50,228 bases of DNA from Clostridiaceae bacterium (lineage in GTDB: Bacteria; Bacillota; Clostridia; Acetivibrionales; DUMB01): contig DUMB01000050.1 of the NCBI GenBank assembly GCA_012840085.1, positions 1-50,228 on the forward strand. Direction: 5' to 3'. The notes beneath the pieces are model-generated. The model did no database searches, was not told the origin of the DNA, and saw only the letters and a program-made list of their open reading frames with translations. The translations under genes were made by a program, and so were the position numbers. This document shows, in pieces, positions 25,368-34,347 of this stretch; the stretch's first letter is position 1, and each line of letters opens with the position of its first letter.

Positions 25368-26639
25368 ATGAGTAAAAACAAACACACTAAAAACGGGACT
25401 AGCGCTAATTCGTATTTTAAATATGTTTTTCTTATAGTGGCATGCACAATTATGTGCATGCTTCTCTATGCTGCCTTTTTTAAGGCAATGTTCTCCAATA
25501 TTTACAGTTCATTGCTGCCGTATAAATTGTCATATAAATATTTAATTATAATCGCCATACCTATGGTTTCTGCTTTTATTTTAGGTGCATCTATGTACGC
25601 ATATAGAAAAAAATTAAGGTCCCTGGAATCAATAAAAAACCTAAAAATTCCGCTAATGTCATTGGGCTATGCATCCTCGGAAACAGAAGCTTTTGAGATA
25701 ATACTCAACTTTTTCATTAATCAAAAGATAGCAGATGCTGCTACACTTTTCTATAAGGAAGATTTATTGGATGAAAAGTCCAAATGGAACAAGATTTCAA
25801 AAAATACAGATATGCTCCGGAATATTTCCTGCAATTGCGACTTTAATGAATGTCTGCAGCATTTTGATGCAGGCAGGATAAAATCAGATAAATACTGCCG
25901 CCGGCGTAATTTTTTATTTAACTCCGGGAATTGCATGTGTATCAATATTTTAAACAATGAATATTCATGCGCAATTCTTCAGCTTTGCAGCAAAAGTAAA
26001 AAGTTATTTAAATCGGAAAATATTTATATAATCAATTTGTTCGCCGATATTGCCAGGCCAATAATCAGCAATACTCAGGCATTAAATGCGCTTAGAAAGA
26101 AAGCTTCGACGGATTTACTTACCACTGTTTATAATAGGGATTTTTTAAATGCATATTTGGAAAACCAGTTAAAAGTTGCCGATGCAGCTAATCATTCTGT
26201 GAGCCTGTTAATAATAGATGTAGATAATTTTAAAAGTATAAATGATACCTACGGTCATTTGATAGGGGACCGCGTATTGTCCAATGCTGCGAACATCATG
26301 CTTAATTGCGTCAGAAAAAACGATGTGGTTGCAAGATACGGGGGAGATGAATTCATTGTTGTCCTCCCTTCTACTGATACTGACACTGCATATATAATAG
26401 CAGAGAGGATAGTGAATGAAATAGCCTCTTCCAAAATTCGTCCGATTGATGGCGTTGAAATTCCGTCCATAACCTGCAGCATTGGAATTTCCACTTATCC
26501 TGACCACTGCAAAAGCATGGAACATCTCATATCAACAGCAGATTCCGCCCTTTATGAGGCAAAACGGTGCGGGAAAAACTGCGTAAAAATATATAATCCG
26601 TCTTCATCTGCAAAACCTGATTCTAATAGTAAATCATAA
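25368..26639 (+). CDS. Membrane diguanylate cyclase with Cys-rich sensor
   Basis: Makes cyclic di-GMP. Two membrane spans (about residues 17-41 and 57-79) anchor a middle GAF-like region and a C-terminal GGDEF domain. The active-site loop is intact (ARYGGDEFIVVLPS, near residue 325), and RKND five residues earlier is an RxxD inhibitory site, so product feedback is expected. The middle region (residues about 150-215) holds eight cysteines, including pairs CNC and CMC, which suggests metal or redox sensing. 423 residues, ATG 25368 with AAGGG upstream. Signal and output are unknown; with flagellar genes nearby, motility or attachment control is possible. Confidence 0.92.
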   Translation: MSKNKHTKNGTSANSYFKYVFLIVACTIMCMLLYAAFFKAMFSNIYSSLLPYKLSYKYLIIIAIPMVSAFILGASMYAYRKKLRSLESIKNLKIPLMSLGYASSETEAFEIILNFFINQKIADAATLFYKEDLLDEKSKWNKISKNTDMLRNISCNCDFNECLQHFDAGRIKSDKYCRRRNFLFNSGNCMCINILNNEYSCAILQLCSKSKKLFKSENIYIINLFADIARPIISNTQALNALRKKASTDLLTTVYNRDFLNAYLENQLKVADAANHSVSLLIIDVDNFKSINDTYGHLIGDRVLSNAANIMLNCVRKNDVVARYGGDEFIVVLPSTDTDTAYIIAERIVNEIASSKIRPIDGVEIPSITCSIGISTYPDHCKSMEHLISTADSALYEAKRCGKNCVKIYNPSSSAKPDSNSKS

Positions 26640-26955
26640 AACTTGCTTTTATATTGAAACATATACTTTATTCTTATACTAAAATATCTTGCTCTAATGC
26701 TGTGCTATAATCCTGTTCTTATACTAAACCGTATTTCCTGCTATTATACTAAACCCTATTTCTTCTGCTAAGCCCTATTTATTCTATTAACCCTATTTCT
26801 TGCTCTTTTTGTCAAATCATATTTCTTTCTCTTATTGTTAAACCATATTTCTTGTTCTTATTGCGAGCCATATTTCTTCCTCTCATTTCCAAACCATATT
26901 TCTTGCTTTTGTTGCCGAATCATATTTGTTTCACTTATTACTGAACCATAATTAG
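26631..26955. repeat. Degenerate ~26-bp tandem array after the GGDEF gene
   Basis: About a dozen imperfect units with consensus near AAACCATATTTCTTGCTCTT plus 5-6 variable bases fill the gap to glgB; unit lengths run from 19 to 27. The first unit (from 26631) contains the stop codon of the GGDEF gene. Units differ from each other at many positions and there are no unique spacers, so it is not a CRISPR. Confidence 0.8.
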
Positions 26956-27004
26956 TGCTGTATGCTTCAATATTAAAATTAAAGATTCATTCAGCAGGAA
27001 TTAA

Positions 27005-27033
27005 TTGTTGTGCCATTTCACATAATATATAAT
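27005..27033 (+). promoter_or_regulatory. Sigma-A promoter of glgB
   Basis: TTGTTG (27005-27010), 17-nt spacer, perfect TATAAT (27028-27033). Transcription should start near 27040, which fits translation from ATG 27073 better than from ATG 27049. Confidence 0.75.
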
Positions 27034-27072
27034 ATCTTTTAAGAAGATATGTCTGTCAGGGGGATTTTGCCT

Positions 27073-29367
27073 ATGGAAACAAATACCAATATTTCTATGG
27101 AAACAAGCGCCAATGTTAATGAAGTTATGATGGTAATAAATGCAGAACATCGGGATCCATACAATGTTCTCGGTATTCACCCTATAGTAAATGATCATGG
27201 TAATGGAAAAATTTTCGCCGTCAGGTCTTATATTCCTGATGCGGAAAAAGTTTTTGTAACAGTAAATGACGGCAATCAAAAAAGTGACAGCAACAAAAAA
27301 AATACCAGCAATCAAAAAGATGGCAACAAGCGAAAATACAGTATGAAAAAAATTCACGATGCAGGTTTTTTTGAAGCATTGATAGATGATATGGAGGATA
27401 TTTTTACATATACCCTTGAAATAACCAACTATTACGGCAGTACATACTCCATATACGATCCTTACAGCTTTCTCCCCGTACTGTCAGATTATGACCTGTA
27501 TCTTTTTAACGAAGGCAATCATCATAAGGTGTACGAAAAACTCGGCTCCCATCAGATGACTGTAAACGGAATAGACGGAACTCTGTTTGCCGTATGGGCT
27601 CCCTGTGCAAGACGCGTAAGTGTAGTTGGAAACTTTAACAACTGGGACGGAAGGAGGCATCAAATGAGGTGCCTGGGAAGTTCGGGTGTGTGGGAGATTT
27701 TCATACCGGGAATAAAGCAGAATGAAGTCTACAAGTATGAAATTAAAACTCCTTCCGGAGAGATTTACATAAAATCAGACCCCTATGCTTTTTACTCTGA
27801 GTTAAGGCCTAATACGGCATCAATTGTTTATAACCTTGATAATTATTCGTGGAATGATGAAAAATGGATAAAGGAAAGAGATTCCTCTAATATATTCGAA
27901 AAGCCCATATCAATATATGAAGTGCATCTCGGTTCATGGCTCCGGGTACGGGAAGAAGGCGGAAGATTTCTCACATATACGGAGCTGGCGGATAAACTGG
28001 TGAATTACGTAAAGGATATGGGTTATACGCATATTGAACTCCTTCCGCTGGGCGAACACCCTTATGACGGCTCATGGGGATATCAGGTCACAGGCTATTA
28101 TTCATTAACAAGCAGATATGGAAAGCCGGAAGAATTTATGTACCTGGTGGACAGGTGCCATCAGGAAGGTATTGGTGTTATACTTGACTGGGTTCCTGCA
28201 CATTTCCCAAAAGATGCTCACGGCCTTGCAAGATTTGATGGCACTGCCCTTTATGAGCATGCAGATGCTAGGCAGGGAGAGCACCCTGATTGGGGTACCC
28301 ACATTTTTAACTTTGGCAGAAACGAAGTACGAAATTTTTTAGTGTCCAATGCAGTGTTCTGGTTCGAAAAATACCACATCGACGGTCTCAGGGTTGATGC
28401 CGTGGCATCAATGCTCTATCTGGACTATGGGAAAAAAGACGGTGAATGGCTGCCAAATAAATGGGGAGGCAAGGAAAATATAGAGGCTATAGAATTCTTG
28501 AGGCAGCTTAATACTGTAGTATATAAATATTTCCCCGGTGTGATGATGATAGCTGAAGAATCAACGGCATGGCCTTTGGTATCCAGACCACCTTATCTTG
28601 GAGGCTTGGGCTTTTCTTTCAAATGGAACATGGGCTGGATGAACGATTATCTCAGATACATCAGCATGGACCCCATATACAGAAAATATCATCATAATTT
28701 GTTGACTTTCTCAATTATGTATGCTTTTTCTGAGAATTTCATACTTGTTCTTTCTCATGATGAGGTAGTTCATGGCAAATGCTCAATGATCAATAAAATG
28801 CCGGGAGACTACTGGCAAAAATTTGCGGGATTGAGAGTCAGCTACGGATATATGTACGGACACCCTGGTAAAAAGCTATTGTTTATGGGAGGAGAGTTTG
28901 GGCAGTTTATTGAATGGAATTACAATCAGAGTCTTGATTGGCATCTTCTGGACTACGAAATGCACAAAAAGCTTCAGACATATGTCAGGGACCTTAACAG
29001 GCTTTATAGAAGCAACAAATCAATGTATGAAGTGGATTTCAGTTATGAAGGTTTTGAATGGATTGACTGCAATGACTCAGACCATAGCATAATATCCTTT
29101 ATCCGCAAAAGCAAAGACCAGCATGACATACTTATATTCGTCTGCAATTTTACACCTGTAGCCCGTAATGATTACAGAATAGGAGTACCCTTCGATACGT
29201 ATTACAAAGAAGTGATGAATAGCGACTCAGAAATTTACGGCGGCAGTAATATGGGAAACTATGGAGGAGTCCATGCAGATCAAATACCGCTGCACGGACG
29301 CCCCTATTCAATAAACCTTCAGATTCCACCACTTGCAATGCTGGTGTTAAAGCCGGAACTTGATTAA
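27073..29367 (+). CDS. glgB: 1,4-alpha-glucan branching enzyme GlgB
   Basis: Introduces alpha-1,6 branches into glycogen. ATG 27073 is chosen because AGGGGG lies 9 bases upstream; ATG 27049 is also in frame. Domain order: N-terminal CBM48-like module, a second beta module (GTLFAVWAPCARRVSVVGNFNNWDGR), then the GH13 barrel with SWGYQVTGYYSLTSRYG, GLRVDAVASMLYLDYG (nucleophile Asp), MMIAEESTAWP (acid Glu) and FILVLSHDEVVHGK (third carboxylate). The C-terminal beta domain is complete. About 764 residues. A Lys/Asn/Ser-rich insert (near residues 77-97, SDSNKKNTSNQKDGNKR) interrupts the first module. No other glg gene is in the window. Confidence 0.97.
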   Translation: METNTNISMETSANVNEVMMVINAEHRDPYNVLGIHPIVNDHGNGKIFAVRSYIPDAEKVFVTVNDGNQKSDSNKKNTSNQKDGNKRKYSMKKIHDAGFFEALIDDMEDIFTYTLEITNYYGSTYSIYDPYSFLPVLSDYDLYLFNEGNHHKVYEKLGSHQMTVNGIDGTLFAVWAPCARRVSVVGNFNNWDGRRHQMRCLGSSGVWEIFIPGIKQNEVYKYEIKTPSGEIYIKSDPYAFYSELRPNTASIVYNLDNYSWNDEKWIKERDSSNIFEKPISIYEVHLGSWLRVREEGGRFLTYTELADKLVNYVKDMGYTHIELLPLGEHPYDGSWGYQVTGYYSLTSRYGKPEEFMYLVDRCHQEGIGVILDWVPAHFPKDAHGLARFDGTALYEHADARQGEHPDWGTHIFNFGRNEVRNFLVSNAVFWFEKYHIDGLRVDAVASMLYLDYGKKDGEWLPNKWGGKENIEAIEFLRQLNTVVYKYFPGVMMIAEESTAWPLVSRPPYLGGLGFSFKWNMGWMNDYLRYISMDPIYRKYHHNLLTFSIMYAFSENFILVLSHDEVVHGKCSMINKMPGDYWQKFAGLRVSYGYMYGHPGKKLLFMGGEFGQFIEWNYNQSLDWHLLDYEMHKKLQTYVRDLNRLYRSNKSMYEVDFSYEGFEWIDCNDSDHSIISFIRKSKDQHDILIFVCNFTPVARNDYRIGVPFDTYYKEVMNSDSEIYGGSNMGNYGGVHADQIPLHGRPYSINLQIPPLAMLVLKPELD

Positions 29368-29444
29368 TTGTTTTTTTCCCTCACCCTCTGAGGATGAGCC
29401 GGATTAATTGCTGTCTTTTTCTCTCACCCTCAGAGGATGAGCCG
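29362..29444. repeat. Direct repeat of ~40 bp between convergent genes
   Basis: Two copies, 29362-29401 and 29402-29444, start GATTAATTG and end GAGGATGAGCCG; a partial third (GATCAGTTACTGC) follows. Copy 1 holds the glgB stop; copy 2 holds the stop and final codons of the opposing gene. Each copy also has CTCACCCTC(T/A)GAGGATGAG, a weak hairpin that could act as a two-way terminator. Confidence 0.85.
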
Positions 29445-32400
29445 GATCAGTTACTGCATTTATTTTAGTGGCAAAACAGGTCCTCCTTTTTATGTCCCCG
29501 TCAGTAACAATATGGACATCCAGAAGCCCCGAAGTGGTATAACCCGTTTTCAGGTAATTTATCTCAGAGAGGCAGAGGCTCCAGCCCTCAAGCCATAACA
29601 GCAGCTCTTTCCTCTGCTCCGGACTGCCGGTAAAGTGAATAAGCAGGTCTATGTCACTGCCAGGGCCTGCAGAGGCATTGTTTGTGCTTCCGAAAAGATA
29701 TATACCTTCCACTCCAAAGCGAGCCATATCAATGCTTTCAGCTATGCGCTCAGCCATATAGTGCCTCCAGCGCCAGAACCTGTCATCCGGCCGGGCGTCA
29801 GTATACTTTTCAGGCTTTTTAAGTTCAGTCTCCATCTCAGCAGGAGATGCAAGAAATGCAACCGCCTTCTCAAGGTCAGCGTTGGTAAGTATCTTCAATA
29901 TCCTTCCGCCGGATACTTTAGGTACATCAATTACATGCACCAGGTTAGAATATTTTTCGTATTTTGGCAGCAGCTCTGCCAGTATATTATCCGATTTTGT
30001 GAGGAATGCCTCGTTGAAAATGATTCCTTTGTCGTCAGGGTAAATAGGAAGATATCTTATGTTTGACTCTACCAGATCCTGAAAAAAGTGGGTACCAAAG
30101 GACAACTCGGGCACATATCCTGATTTATTGCGGGCAATTTCAATCAGTGCCGCAGTATTGTTTATATCCGCATAACTTACCTGCACACCCATCTTGATAT
30201 CCCCACGGCTTCCCCACCGTCCGGGACCCATGAGTATAAACTGGCGTTTTGGAAGGATAGAATTCAACAGGCCTACAATTCTGCCCGCATTAATTATGTC
30301 GTCCAGTTCCTGAAGCTCGTCATAAGCCGCAGGATCTACGTATACAATATAAGATATATCAGGTACCCGCCCATTAGATACATAACGGTTTGCAGAAAAG
30401 ATGATATCTTTTTGCGAAATATCCTGTGGAATTGGGCTTGGAGTACAATCAAGGCTAAAGCTCTGTGGACGGCACTGCAGGAGGAACAGATTGTTTCCGT
30501 CAAAGGCAAATTCAACATCTACCGGCGTTCCCAGTTTTTCCTTGAGGGTTTTCATAACAGCATCCATTTGTTTTATGAACCTTGTATCAGAAAGAAAACC
30601 TTCAAAGGTTACTACAACATCATCTTTCTGGAAATCTATCCCGAAGGCAAGAGGTTTCTCGATATGGTTGTGCCTGCATATTGAAACAACCTTATGAATA
30701 TTGGGAATATAGTCACCGTACTCTTTCAGGACAGATGATATTTCCACTGTTTCAAAGGAATTGGTTTCAAGATTGATAACATCAATTTTCTTTGGAGAAT
30801 AACGTCTTATCTCATCGACAGATGTATTGACCCTTAAGCCCGGCTGCCCAGGCGAAATAAGCACAGGAAAATCATCACTCAGACGGTCAACAGCCCTGGT
30901 TCCAAGTCCCGGCACCATTCTTATCAAGCCGTCTTCACGCTTTATGCGCGGTGACCATCTAAACTCATTGTTGCTGAAGGCAACACCTGCGAAAACCGGG
31001 AAGTAATAGCGTCCAACTCTGGTTCCTACGACTTCCTGAATCATTATTCCCATTTCCTCCGGAAAGTCCAGCAGTCCGCGTTCTGCCCGGTATTGTATGG
31101 AATCAGGGCTGAACACCGATGCATAAACCTCGGTTACCGCATCCATCAAAGCTTCAAGCCTTTCCTGCTTGCTACCCTGATTTGCAATAAACAGACTCTT
31201 ATATTTACCGGAAAAGGATGAGCCCATCTGATCTTCGAGGAGGCTTGAACTTCTTACGATCAACGGCACCTCGCCAAAGTCATCCAGAGCCATCGACAGG
31301 CTTTTTATTATTTCCGGTGGGAAGTGGGAATTTTTCATAAGATGCACGATATTCGGATATTCTATTCTTACTTCATAAAGCTCCTTATATTTCTGCTCAT
31401 TCAATTCCTCAAGATTATTATAATGTAGAAAATCCTTCAGAGTATCGGTTGTAATATACCAGGTTTTGGGAACCTTCACACCCTCCAGAAGGGGATTGTT
31501 TTCACTTTCTTTCCTGAGGATCTGATATGCCAGAAATAGCCCGGCACTTTTCCCTCCCAGTTTTCCGCTGCTTCCTACAGGGTATATTATTCTATTCACA
31601 ATATCATAGAAATCGCTTATATCAACATACTGCCTTGCTGTATTAATAAAATTCAGATTATCTGAAAAGAACCTTCCTACCAGTGCGGTCCTCAGCCAGC
31701 GTTCAGTGGGAGCGTAAAATATATCGTTGTTTTCAGCCATATTGCGATAACGTGTAATCGCCTCTACTATACCCTTCATTGGGGCATCAATACTGTCAAT
31801 TGCTTTAATTAGAAAATACGCTCTTTCCTCCTGTATCCATTTTCTCAGGTGTATGGATATTTCATTATCACTGAGGTGTTTTGATGCCAGGTCGAAGGTT
31901 TTCTTACAGATGTCCTCAATTTTTTCTATAGGCCTTTTTACAGTCGGAAAATTCTGATCCTCCTGCTCGAAATACTCTCTTCCTCCTGCTCCTAAGCTGT
32001 GGAGTATATCCATAGCTTCCTTTACTCCACTCCAGGACAGATAGTTGATCATTTTTCTGCATATGTGGAGAAGCATCTCTTTGTCGGTACGGCAAAACAG
32101 ATCTATTATTATTCTCCATTCACTGCTTCCGGTTCCATTATGAAGTTCCTGCCTTGCACTTTCCCATTCCCTGCGAATTTGTTCCATCTGGCGGTAGAGT
32201 ATCGTCTGGCCTATCCGATCTGCTATTGTTTTGATAAGTCTGCGCTCCTTGTCAAGAAAATATCCCTCTTGCGATTGAGGAACATCTCTGGTGTAAACCA
32301 CCTGCAGTTTTCCCACTACTTTTTCATCCACTTTAATATTGCTGCTGTCCATAATCGGTGTGTTTCTGAAGCCAGGAGTCTGGTAGCAGGTGTTTCCGTA

Positions 32401-32592
32401 TACTATTCTGGCTTCACAAAATTCCGGGAACTGATACCCCGATGGAATAGTTTTGATTATGCCTTCAAAAACTTCAGGCAAAGAAAGCCTGCGGTTATTC
32501 AGGTATTCTTCAACCAGGTAAAGGCAGTTCAGCTCCTTTTCCCGTTCTTTTAACACATCTAGCAAATATTCTCCTGATCTATCTTCATTCAT
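29404..32592 (-). CDS. GAF-like / PEP-synthase ATP-grasp / nucleotidyltransferase protein
   Basis: 1062-residue multidomain protein with no signal peptide or membrane span. Residues 1-150 look GAF-like (LNCLYLVEEYLNNRR, KTIADRIGQTILYRQM). A helical region follows to about 340. Residues about 345-700 match the PEP/pyruvate-binding ATP-grasp domain of PEP synthase and PPDK (GKLGGKSAGLFLAYQIL, PLIVRSSSLLEDQMGSSFSG, MIQEVVGTRVG). Residues about 720-940 include GPGRWGSRGDIKMGVQVSYA and ELSFGTHFFQDLVE, a block I know only from uncharacterised PPDK-like proteins. The C-terminus (980-1062) is a Pol-beta-type nucleotidyltransferase (YLFGSTNNASAGPGSDIDLL). The phospho-histidine swivel and PEP-binding barrel of true PEP synthase are missing. 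AAAGGTGAA precedes ATG 32592. Function unknown; a nucleotide- or phosphate-transfer regulator is inference. Confidence 0.85.
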   Translation of the reverse strand: MNEDRSGEYLLDVLKEREKELNCLYLVEEYLNNRRLSLPEVFEGIIKTIPSGYQFPEFCEARIVYGNTCYQTPGFRNTPIMDSSNIKVDEKVVGKLQVVYTRDVPQSQEGYFLDKERRLIKTIADRIGQTILYRQMEQIRREWESARQELHNGTGSSEWRIIIDLFCRTDKEMLLHICRKMINYLSWSGVKEAMDILHSLGAGGREYFEQEDQNFPTVKRPIEKIEDICKKTFDLASKHLSDNEISIHLRKWIQEERAYFLIKAIDSIDAPMKGIVEAITRYRNMAENNDIFYAPTERWLRTALVGRFFSDNLNFINTARQYVDISDFYDIVNRIIYPVGSSGKLGGKSAGLFLAYQILRKESENNPLLEGVKVPKTWYITTDTLKDFLHYNNLEELNEQKYKELYEVRIEYPNIVHLMKNSHFPPEIIKSLSMALDDFGEVPLIVRSSSLLEDQMGSSFSGKYKSLFIANQGSKQERLEALMDAVTEVYASVFSPDSIQYRAERGLLDFPEEMGIMIQEVVGTRVGRYYFPVFAGVAFSNNEFRWSPRIKREDGLIRMVPGLGTRAVDRLSDDFPVLISPGQPGLRVNTSVDEIRRYSPKKIDVINLETNSFETVEISSVLKEYGDYIPNIHKVVSICRHNHIEKPLAFGIDFQKDDVVVTFEGFLSDTRFIKQMDAVMKTLKEKLGTPVDVEFAFDGNNLFLLQCRPQSFSLDCTPSPIPQDISQKDIIFSANRYVSNGRVPDISYIVYVDPAAYDELQELDDIINAGRIVGLLNSILPKRQFILMGPGRWGSRGDIKMGVQVSYADINNTAALIEIARNKSGYVPELSFGTHFFQDLVESNIRYLPIYPDDKGIIFNEAFLTKSDNILAELLPKYEKYSNLVHVIDVPKVSGGRILKILTNADLEKAVAFLASPAEMETELKKPEKYTDARPDDRFWRWRHYMAERIAESIDMARFGVEGIYLFGSTNNASAGPGSDIDLLIHFTGSPEQRKELLLWLEGWSLCLSEINYLKTGYTTSGLLDVHIVTDGDIKRRTCFATKINAVTDPAHPLRVREKDSN

Positions 32593-32640
32593 TCAAAATT
32601 CACCTTTTAACACTGGATTTTTGTTATCTGCTCTTTATTA

Positions 32641-32802
32641 AAATATCTCTAAATATCTCTGATTACCCTTGAATATCACTGATTAAGCCTGGAGTACAAA
32701 ATACTATATGCATCTAAGTCCGGAGTATAAAATATTATATACATTAAGCATTAAGAATAAAAAACTATATACATTAGCTTTGAGTATATAATACTACATA
32801 TC
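32641..32802. repeat. Degenerate ~28-31 bp tandem array
   Basis: Upstream of the ATP-grasp gene. Units related to GGAGTATAAAATACTATATA plus CATTAAG recur four times, then shorter AAATATCTCTGATTA-like units. The promoter of the downstream gene should be in or near it, but no clear -35/-10 pair stands out. The rest of the gap to gdhA is AT-rich except for the hairpin at 32856-32890. Confidence 0.65.
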
Positions 32803-32855
32803 AGGATAATATATACAAAGACAATATATAAAAGGAATGTTGTCGCCTTATAATG

Positions 32856-32890
32856 ATGTCACCCCCACAACTACTAAGTGGAGGTGACAT
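32856..32890 (-). terminator. Strong hairpin after gdhA
   Basis: ATGTCACC-CCCAC ... GTGG-AGGTGACAT pairs over about 13 bp with a 9-nt loop, 14 bp beyond the gdhA stop. No T run follows on either strand, so it may protect the 3' end rather than terminate efficiently. Confidence 0.6.
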
Positions 32891-32904
32891 ATTTTCAGCA
32901 GGGA

Positions 32905-34191
32905 TTATACCCATCCGCGATTTTTGACAGCCTGGGCTACACGACTGATAGCAATAACATAAGCTGCATCGCGCATATATAAACCTTTTTTCCTGGCAAG
33001 TTCACTGACAGCTTTGAATGCAGATGTCATCTTTACATCCAGCTTTTCAAGAACTTCATCCTTTTCCCAAAAATAATTGGAATTACATTGAACCTGTTCA
33101 AAATAGCTGCAAGTTACTCCACCGGCATTAGCCAGAAAGTCAGGAATAAGGAAAATGCCTCTTTCTCTGATAATCTGGTCGGCATCCGGGGTAGTAGGTC
33201 CGTTTGCACCTTCTGCCAAAACCTTAACCTGCTTGCTTATCTTGTTCACGTTACTGCTGGTAATCTGGTTTTCCAATGCGGCAGGAATAAGAATATCTAC
33301 ATCCTGTTCAATCCATGCGTCTCCGTCAAGTATCTCACAGCCTAAATCCACTGCCTTTTTCTTATCTACACTTCCATATGTATCAGTAATTGCTTCCATA
33401 GCATCAATATCAAGTCCATCAGCTTTTTTGAAAGTGTATGACTTTTTATCTGTGTTATCCCAGCATGAAATGGCAATCACCTTTCCACCCAGTTCACAAT
33501 ACTTTTTAGCAGCATGCTTTGCAACGTTTCCAAAGCCCTGTATACTTGCAGTAGTTTTTGTGATATCTATACCAAGTTCCTTGAGAGCTTCCCTCAAAGT
33601 AAAAATTACTCCATAGCCTGTAGCTTCGGTCCTTCCAAGCGAACCACCCATTCCAACAGGTTTTCCGGTGATAAATCCTGGATATTTTCCTCCATAGATA
33701 GTTTCGAATTCATCAAGCATCCACAGCATGTGCTTTGCATTGGTCATTACGTCAGGCGCAGGAACATCAACATTAGGTCCCATATCCTTTGCAAGCTGTC
33801 TTACCCAGCCTCTGCAAATCTGTTCCTGTTCTCTGTCAGAAAGATTATGAGGATCACAAATTACTCCGCCTTTTCCTCCTCCCAGAGGAATATCTACTAC
33901 TGCACATTTCCATGTCATCCACATTGAAAGAGCCCTGATGGTGTCAATAGTCTCCTGAGGATGGAAACGTATTCCGCCTTTTACAGGTCCTCTGGCATCA
34001 TTGTGCTGAACGCGGAATCCTTTGAATATTTTTACACTCCCGTCATCCATTTTAACAGGAATAAGTACATGATATTCTCTCATAGGCTGGCGTAAAAGTT
34101 CTCTTGTAGCCTCATCCAGGCCTAATATCTCTGCCACCCTGTCAAACTGCTGCTGAGCAGTTTCATATGGATTGTAACTTGTATTGCTCAC
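32905..34191 (-). CDS. gdhA: Glutamate dehydrogenase (Glu/Leu/Phe/Val family)
   Basis: Reversible oxidative deamination of glutamate, linking carbon and nitrogen metabolism. 428 residues from GTG 34191, with AGGGGGG upstream. The substrate domain has KGFRVQHNDARGPVKGGIRF and the catalytic-lysine motif VVDIPLGGGKGGVICDP near residue 100; the Rossmann domain has ASIQGFGNVAKHAAK near residue 215. LIPAALENQITSSN and EGANGPTTPDAD fit glutamate dehydrogenase more than leucine or phenylalanine enzymes. The length matches hexameric GDH of the 420-residue class. It has its own promoter (34287-34315). With glnA 4 kb away, this region is a nitrogen-assimilation neighbourhood. Confidence 0.95.
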   Translation of the reverse strand: MSNTSYNPYETAQQQFDRVAEILGLDEATRELLRQPMREYHVLIPVKMDDGSVKIFKGFRVQHNDARGPVKGGIRFHPQETIDTIRALSMWMTWKCAVVDIPLGGGKGGVICDPHNLSDREQEQICRGWVRQLAKDMGPNVDVPAPDVMTNAKHMLWMLDEFETIYGGKYPGFITGKPVGMGGSLGRTEATGYGVIFTLREALKELGIDITKTTASIQGFGNVAKHAAKKYCELGGKVIAISCWDNTDKKSYTFKKADGLDIDAMEAITDTYGSVDKKKAVDLGCEILDGDAWIEQDVDILIPAALENQITSSNVNKISKQVKVLAEGANGPTTPDADQIIRERGIFLIPDFLANAGGVTCSYFEQVQCNSNYFWEKDEVLEKLDVKMTSAFKAVSELARKKGLYMRDAAYVIAISRVAQAVKNRGWV

Positions 34192-34230
34192 AAATATTGC
34201 CCCCCTGTCAGTTTTTTTCTTATTAATAAT

Positions 34231-34248
34231 CAGCGACTAAAGCCGCTG
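34231..34248 (-). promoter_or_regulatory. Small hairpin in gdhA leader
   Basis: Minus-strand RNA CAGCGGC-UUUA-GUCGCUG makes a 7-bp stem with one G-U pair, about 40 bp before the GTG start. No T run follows immediately; its role is unknown. Confidence 0.4.
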
Positions 34249-34286
34249 TTCAGGTCAAAAAAAACTAACGTCTTTTCTTTTGTTTC

Positions 34287-34315
34287 ATTTTATTATTAAT
34301 ACCAATATTTATCAA
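34287..34315 (-). promoter_or_regulatory. Sigma-A promoter of gdhA
   Basis: TTGATA (34315-34310), 17-nt spacer, TAAAAT (34292-34287) on the minus strand; leader about 90 nt. Confidence 0.75.
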
Positions 34316-34347
34316 GGTTTTTTGCGTTTAGACTATTTTATATTTTA

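Noticed and set aside
24225..26639. manA and the GGDEF gene as a dedicated polysaccharide-signalling system
   Set aside because: They are adjacent and co-directional, but no exopolysaccharide synthase or c-di-GMP receptor is present; the link is not supported.
26631..26955. Possible CRISPR array
   Set aside because: Units are contiguous and diverged with no identical repeats or unique spacers, and no cas genes are nearby.
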